DNA from: DASXUL01 sp036504855
GTDB taxonomy: Bacteria > Armatimonadota > DTGP01 > JAKQQT01
Assembly (NCBI GenBank): GCA_036504855.1
Contig: DASXUL010000181.1
Location: 3,614-67,613, forward strand
DNA: 64,000 nucleotides
Reading direction: 5' to 3'
Shown: positions 60,957 to 64,000 of the stretch, piece after piece
How positions within the stretch are numbered: the stretch's first letter is position 1
How the letters are laid out: the number at the start of each line of letters is the position of its first letter
Made by a program: the position numbers and the translations under genes
Notes under the pieces: model-generated
What the model was told of the DNA's origin: nothing
Seen by the model: the letters and a program-made list of their open reading frames with translations, nothing else
The model's database searches: none

Positions 60957-61736
60957 ATGGACGATCTGCATTTGCCCGAAGACCTTCGATATGACCTGGC
61001 GCACACATGGGTGCGCACGGATGGCGACGAGGCCGTCATGGGCATTACGGAGTTCGCGGCCCGGGCCTGGGGCGAGGTCGGTTTCGCCCAGTTGCCGAAG
61101 GTTGGTGACGCCGTTCTGTCTGGCGAGGCCGCCGGCATCCTCTCGTGCGCCAGCGCTGGCCCCTGTGACGTGATCCCGGCCCTCTCCGGCGAGGTGGTGG
61201 CCGTCAACGATGCGCTGTCCGATCAGCCGGAACTGGTGAATGAGGATCCTTACGGCGAGGGCTGGTTGTTCCGCATCGCGCCCAGCGACCCCGCCCAGTT
61301 GCGCGATCTCCTCAACGCCGGCGACTACCGCTACGCCCTCGCCAGCCCGCTGCCGGACCCGTCCGGCGTGCTCGGGCCCGTGTTCCAGCACTCCGCCGAC
61401 GCCATGGTGATTCTGGATGAACACCGCCGCGTGCTGGCCCTCAACCCGGCGGCCGAGGCGCTGACGGGCTACCGTTCCGATCGCGTGGCCGGGGCCGGTC
61501 ATTGCTACAACCTGTTCCGGTGCGAGTGCGGCGGCGAGACCCTGCACGGCATCGACTGCGCCGGCGTGGCCGCGCGGGCCGTATCGCGCCCCGGCCGCGC
61601 CAGAGACTTTTCCATCAACCGCAGGGACGGCGTGCAGATCCCGGTATCGGCCGTCTACTCTCCGATCCCGCGGCCCGATGGCTTGGGCGTGTTCCTGCTG
61701 GTCACGCTCCGAACGCGCGAGGTGGAGGAATCTTGA
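60957..61736 (+). CDS. GcvH-like (lipoyl-fold) domain fused to a PAS domain; lipoyl lysine missing
   Basis: 259 residues. The first about 115 follow glycine-cleavage H protein: DLRYDLAHTWVR, VMGITEFAARAWGEVGFAQLP, GDAV, LSGEVVAVNDALSDQPELVNEDPYGEGWLFRI. The lipoylation site, normally ESVKA just before the SG turn, reads ILSCASAGPCD, so Lys is absent and two Cys are present. Residues about 140-259 are a PAS domain (SADAMVILDEHRRVLALNPAAEALTGY) with CYNLFRCECGGETLHGIDC, several cysteines that could bind a metal or redox cofactor. The stop overlaps the start of the flavoprotein gene, so the two are co-translated. It may be a redox-sensing adaptor for that flavoprotein. Confidence 0.85.
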   Translation: MDDLHLPEDLRYDLAHTWVRTDGDEAVMGITEFAARAWGEVGFAQLPKVGDAVLSGEAAGILSCASAGPCDVIPALSGEVVAVNDALSDQPELVNEDPYGEGWLFRIAPSDPAQLRDLLNAGDYRYALASPLPDPSGVLGPVFQHSADAMVILDEHRRVLALNPAAEALTGYRSDRVAGAGHCYNLFRCECGGETLHGIDCAGVAARAVSRPGRARDFSINRRDGVQIPVSAVYSPIPRPDGLGVFLLVTLRTREVEES

Positions 61737-62563
61737 ATCGCATCCTGACTGTTCAACGGCTGGCCCCCACGGTGGTCCGCCTGGAAATCGAGGCCCCGCT
61801 CATTGCGCGCAAGCGCAAGGCCGGCCAGTTCGTGATCCTGCGCGTCTCCGAGCACGGAGAGCGCATCCCGCTGACCATCGCCGGCTCCAACGCGGAGCGC
61901 GGCAGCATCACCATCGTGGTGCAGGAGGTCGGCAAGACCACGCGCGACCTCGGCGCCCTGAAGGAAGGCGATAGCCTCCAGGACCTCGCCGGCCCGCTGG
62001 GCACGCCCACCCACGTTCCCGAGAACAGCCGAGTGGCCTGCGTGGCGGGCGGCGTGGGCGCGGCCGTGGTGCTGCCCATCGCCGAAGCCTTCCACGCCGC
62101 CGGTAATCGCGTGGACGCCATCCTGGGCGCCCGGTCCGAAGATCTGATTGTCCTGAAGGATGAGATGCGCGCGGCCAGCGCGCGATTCTATCTCACCACG
62201 GATGACGGCTCCGCCGGCGAGAAGGGCCTCGTGGTGGCTCCCCTGGAGCGCCTCCTGCAGGCCGGCGAGGTGGACCAGGTGATCTGCGCCGGCCCCGTGC
62301 CGATGATGCAGGCCGTGTGCGAGGTGACGCGCAAGTACAACGTGCCCACCCTGGTGAGCCTGAACCCCGTGATGGTGGACGGCACCGGCATGTGCGGCGG
62401 CTGCCGCGTGAGCGTGAACGGCCAGGTGAAATACGCCTGCGTGGACGGCCCCGAGTTTGACGGCCACGGCGTGGATTTCGCCGAACTGCGCGCCCGCCTG
62501 GCGATGTATCGACCGCAGGAAGCGCACGCGCGCGACCACAAATGCAAGATTGGTATCGGCTAG
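61733..62563 (+). CDS. NfnA/SudB-type FAD-[2Fe-2S] ferredoxin:NAD(P) oxidoreductase subunit
   Basis: 276 residues from TTG 61733, right after GGAGGAATC and overlapping the previous stop. FAD-binding RIPLTIAGS, the NAD(P) site CVAGGVGAAVVLPIAEAF, ICAGPVPMMQAV, and the C-terminal cluster Asp216-Gly-Thr-Gly-Met-Cys221 with Cys224 and Cys236 match NfnA (transhydrogenase) and SudB (sulfide dehydrogenase). The partner subunit (NfnB/SudA, GltD-like) is usually adjacent, but here the neighbour is the GcvH-PAS protein. A palindromic element starts inside its stop codon and may have displaced what followed. The alternative is PyrK-like dihydroorotate dehydrogenase electron transfer, less likely. Confidence 0.9.
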   Translation: MNRILTVQRLAPTVVRLEIEAPLIARKRKAGQFVILRVSEHGERIPLTIAGSNAERGSITIVVQEVGKTTRDLGALKEGDSLQDLAGPLGTPTHVPENSRVACVAGGVGAAVVLPIAEAFHAAGNRVDAILGARSEDLIVLKDEMRAASARFYLTTDDGSAGEKGLVVAPLERLLQAGEVDQVICAGPVPMMQAVCEVTRKYNVPTLVSLNPVMVDGTGMCGGCRVSVNGQVKYACVDGPEFDGHGVDFAELRARLAMYRPQEAHARDHKCKIGIG

Positions 62564-62786
62564 TACTCGGTCAAGGTAGGATGGAGTGGTGGGGTTGTCA
62601 TTCCGAGGAACGAGGAATCCCATAAAGAACGCTTCTTTGAGGGATCCCTCGCTCCGCTCGGGATGACAACCCCGTCCACCGATCCTACCGTGACAGAGTA
62701 CTGGCATGGCAAGACCCACCTTTGCGGGTTCGCAGGCTCCAAAGGGGGCGTTTGCCACGCTAGCCTGCCAATTCATTGGCAGGGCA
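62562..62786. repeat. Composite palindromic element: type A (62562-62702) plus type B (62703-62786)
   Basis: Type A is 141 bases with imperfect 40-base terminal inverted repeats that begin and end in agtact and contain gtaggat and ggggttgtcat. The centre holds ttccgaggaacgaggaatccc. Type B follows without a gap and has the same ends as 28595-28688. The element overlaps the flavoprotein stop and ends two bases before the serpin stop. It looks like a MITE-type or REP-like mobile repeat. Confidence 0.85.
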
Positions 62787-62787
62787 T

Positions 62788-64000
62788 TCAGCGGCTCACG
62801 GGATCATAGATCAGCCCCGCGAAAAGCACGGCGCCGGAGACGTCATCCCGGATCGCGCAGAAGAACGGGTGGTCCACCACCATCCGAAAATCGGAGTGTG
62901 CGCGATCACGAGCCTTCGTGAACGTCATGGTCGTCACCGCGGCGGCCGTCGTGCCCTCTTCATCCACATCCACGAAGGCGCGATGCTGCGCCTGGCTGAT
63001 GTAGGGAATCGTGTCGGGGACGGTCGTCATGTCCTTGAAATCCGCCTGGAATTCGCGGAACGCCAGGTGCATCCCGGCCGCCTTCAGAGCGTCCTTCAGG
63101 GGAGCGGTGTACTCCACCCGGAAGCGCGGCAGCGAGAGGCTCCCAGTCGCCGGGTGGAACCCTTGCATCCATGCGTCCCAGCGCTTCGCGTCCAGGCGTT
63201 GCAGCCAATCCGTGAGGCCGGGGCTGGCGTGAACCTCCGCCGCCTTGCTCCGCTCACGCGAGAAATCAGCAGCGAATTGGGCCTCTTGCTCCGTGTAGGG
63301 CAGGAAGACGTACATGCTCACCGTTTTGAAGCCGTACGGCAGGCATACCGCCTGGAAGTCGTCGCCCCGCAGATAGCGGCACTTCGCCCCCTGGAACATC
63401 ATCTGGACCTGCTTCTCCGTCCCATCGGAAAGGTGGAACGGTTGCTGGCGGGTGTTCTCCTTCTTGAACACCGTGCTCCACTCGCCGTGGAAGTAGATGG
63501 CGTTCGCTAGGACGAGGGCATCGAGTGGACCGAACGGGCCGACGATGTTCTCGATCTTGCCGCCCGTGTTCCTACTGACCCAGCCATTGATATGGCCGGG
63601 AGCGCTCGATGATTGCAGATCCAGCGTAGCCGCTTCAGCCGCATATCCGTTGCGCAACCGTTCGACGAAGTCTTTGCGCAGGGGAAACTGGTCGTCGGCC
63701 CAGAGCGAGTTGGCGACGCTGACCTGCACCTTGGGGTCGGCGTAGTTCAGCCGTTCCAACTGGCGCGCGTTGGCCGTGTTGATCTCGGCGAGGCTGAGGC
63801 CGCCGAGCCCCAGCGCGCGCGCCATCTCGGCCTTGGTCTGCCCGCCGGCGCCGTTGTACGCCATGGACGCGGCGGCGGCGATGCTATAGGGCGAGAAGAA
63901 CACGTTGCCTTCGGGCTTCGTGGCCGCGAACTTCGGCAGAAGCTTCCAGCCAAGCGCATTGCCGGCCGAAATCACGCGGGGGTCCGGCGGATTACCGGCA
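62788..64000 (-). CDS. Serpin family protease inhibitor (5' partial)
   Basis: The frame is open to the right edge, so the N-terminus is cut off; a GTG at 63973-63975 would give 395 residues but real start is probably outside. Serpin blocks are clear: NVFFSPYSIAAAASMAYNGAGGQT, VANSLWADDQF, INGWVSRNTGGKI, LANAIYFHGEW, and the end DHPFFCAIRD followed by VLFAGLIYDP. The reactive-loop hinge VDEEGTTAAAVTT keeps small residues, the mark of an inhibitory serpin that traps serine or cysteine proteases. Bacterial serpins are uncommon and often face outwards. The target protease cannot be read reliably from the loop. Confidence 0.93.
   Translation of the reverse strand, partial: AGNPPDPRVISAGNALGWKLLPKFAATKPEGNVFFSPYSIAAAASMAYNGAGGQTKAEMARALGLGGLSLAEINTANARQLERLNYADPKVQVSVANSLWADDQFPLRKDFVERLRNGYAAEAATLDLQSSSAPGHINGWVSRNTGGKIENIVGPFGPLDALVLANAIYFHGEWSTVFKKENTRQQPFHLSDGTEKQVQMMFQGAKCRYLRGDDFQAVCLPYGFKTVSMYVFLPYTEQEAQFAADFSRERSKAAEVHASPGLTDWLQRLDAKRWDAWMQGFHPATGSLSLPRFRVEYTAPLKDALKAAGMHLAFREFQADFKDMTTVPDTIPYISQAQHRAFVDVDEEGTTAAAVTTMTFTKARDRAHSDFRMVVDHPFFCAIRDDVSGAVLFAGLIYDPVSR

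Noticed and set aside
60957..61736. Working glycine-cleavage H protein (gcvH)
   Set aside because: The lipoyl lysine is missing, a PAS domain is attached, and no gcvT/gcvP genes are nearby.
1..64000. rRNA or tRNA genes
   Set aside because: No cloverleaf-like or rRNA-like segments were recognised by eye; a tRNAscan/Infernal run would settle it.

Overview
The window is high-GC DNA with tightly packed, often overlapping genes and frequent GTG/TTG starts. It has many secreted glycoside hydrolases, Gfo/Idh oxidoreductases, a long run of uroporphyrinogen-decarboxylase-fold (URO-D) methyltransferase-like genes, and numerous palindromic intergenic repeats. Signal peptides, a probable outer-membrane barrel protein and a dockerin-like protein suggest a diderm, polysaccharide-degrading bacterium. 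Armatimonadota or a neighbouring phylum is my best guess from gene style; no marker in the window proves it.

Layout. 1-2630: an ABC sugar importer whose solute-binding domain is fused to the first permease, then the second permease. 3109-5568: a secreted alpha/beta hydrolase. 5865-6392: a decayed Gfo/Idh gene. 6553-10031: a hybrid histidine kinase plus CheY-like regulator. 10371-13411: a secreted clan-A glycoside hydrolase whose 3' end was split and duplicated by an inserted PD-(D/E)XK-like gene. 13486-20044: a repeat/propeller exoprotein, a CBM9-like protein, an MFS exporter and an FG-GAP-like secreted protein. 20379-24580: a medium-chain dehydrogenase, a Gfo/Idh enzyme and a GH3 enzyme in one direction. 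24721-29149: cyclopropane fatty acid synthase, a zinc-ribbon membrane protein, an M48 protease and a small hypothetical protein.

29350-41373 is the most distinctive block. It is a unidirectional cluster of eight URO-D-fold proteins, one DUF1638 protein, one homocysteine S-methyltransferase-like protein, one corrinoid protein and one 2[4Fe-4S] ferredoxin. I read it as a corrinoid-dependent methyl-transfer system in which several substrate-specific methyltransferases may share a single corrinoid protein. Substrates and acceptor are unknown.

41664-64000: a PAS/MCP-like sensor, an alpha-galactosidase-like GH36/27 enzyme, a hexapeptide acyltransferase, CstA, a probable outer-membrane protein, a PhnP-like metallo-hydrolase, Hsp20, Gfo/Idh, a decaying defence patch (MntA, frameshifted HepT, methyltransferase remnant), another clan-A glycoside hydrolase, a hypothetical protein, Gfo/Idh, a beta-helix/dockerin protein, RsmA, peptide deformylase, a GcvH-like/PAS fusion next to an NfnA/SudB-type flavoprotein, and a serpin running off the end.

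Together the genes describe extracellular glycan attack, sugar import, NAD-dependent sugar conversion, peptide and sugar scavenging (CstA), and probably use of methyl groups. At least five kinds of palindromic repeat occupy the intergenic gaps, some nested or joined. No rRNA, tRNA or CRISPR array was seen.
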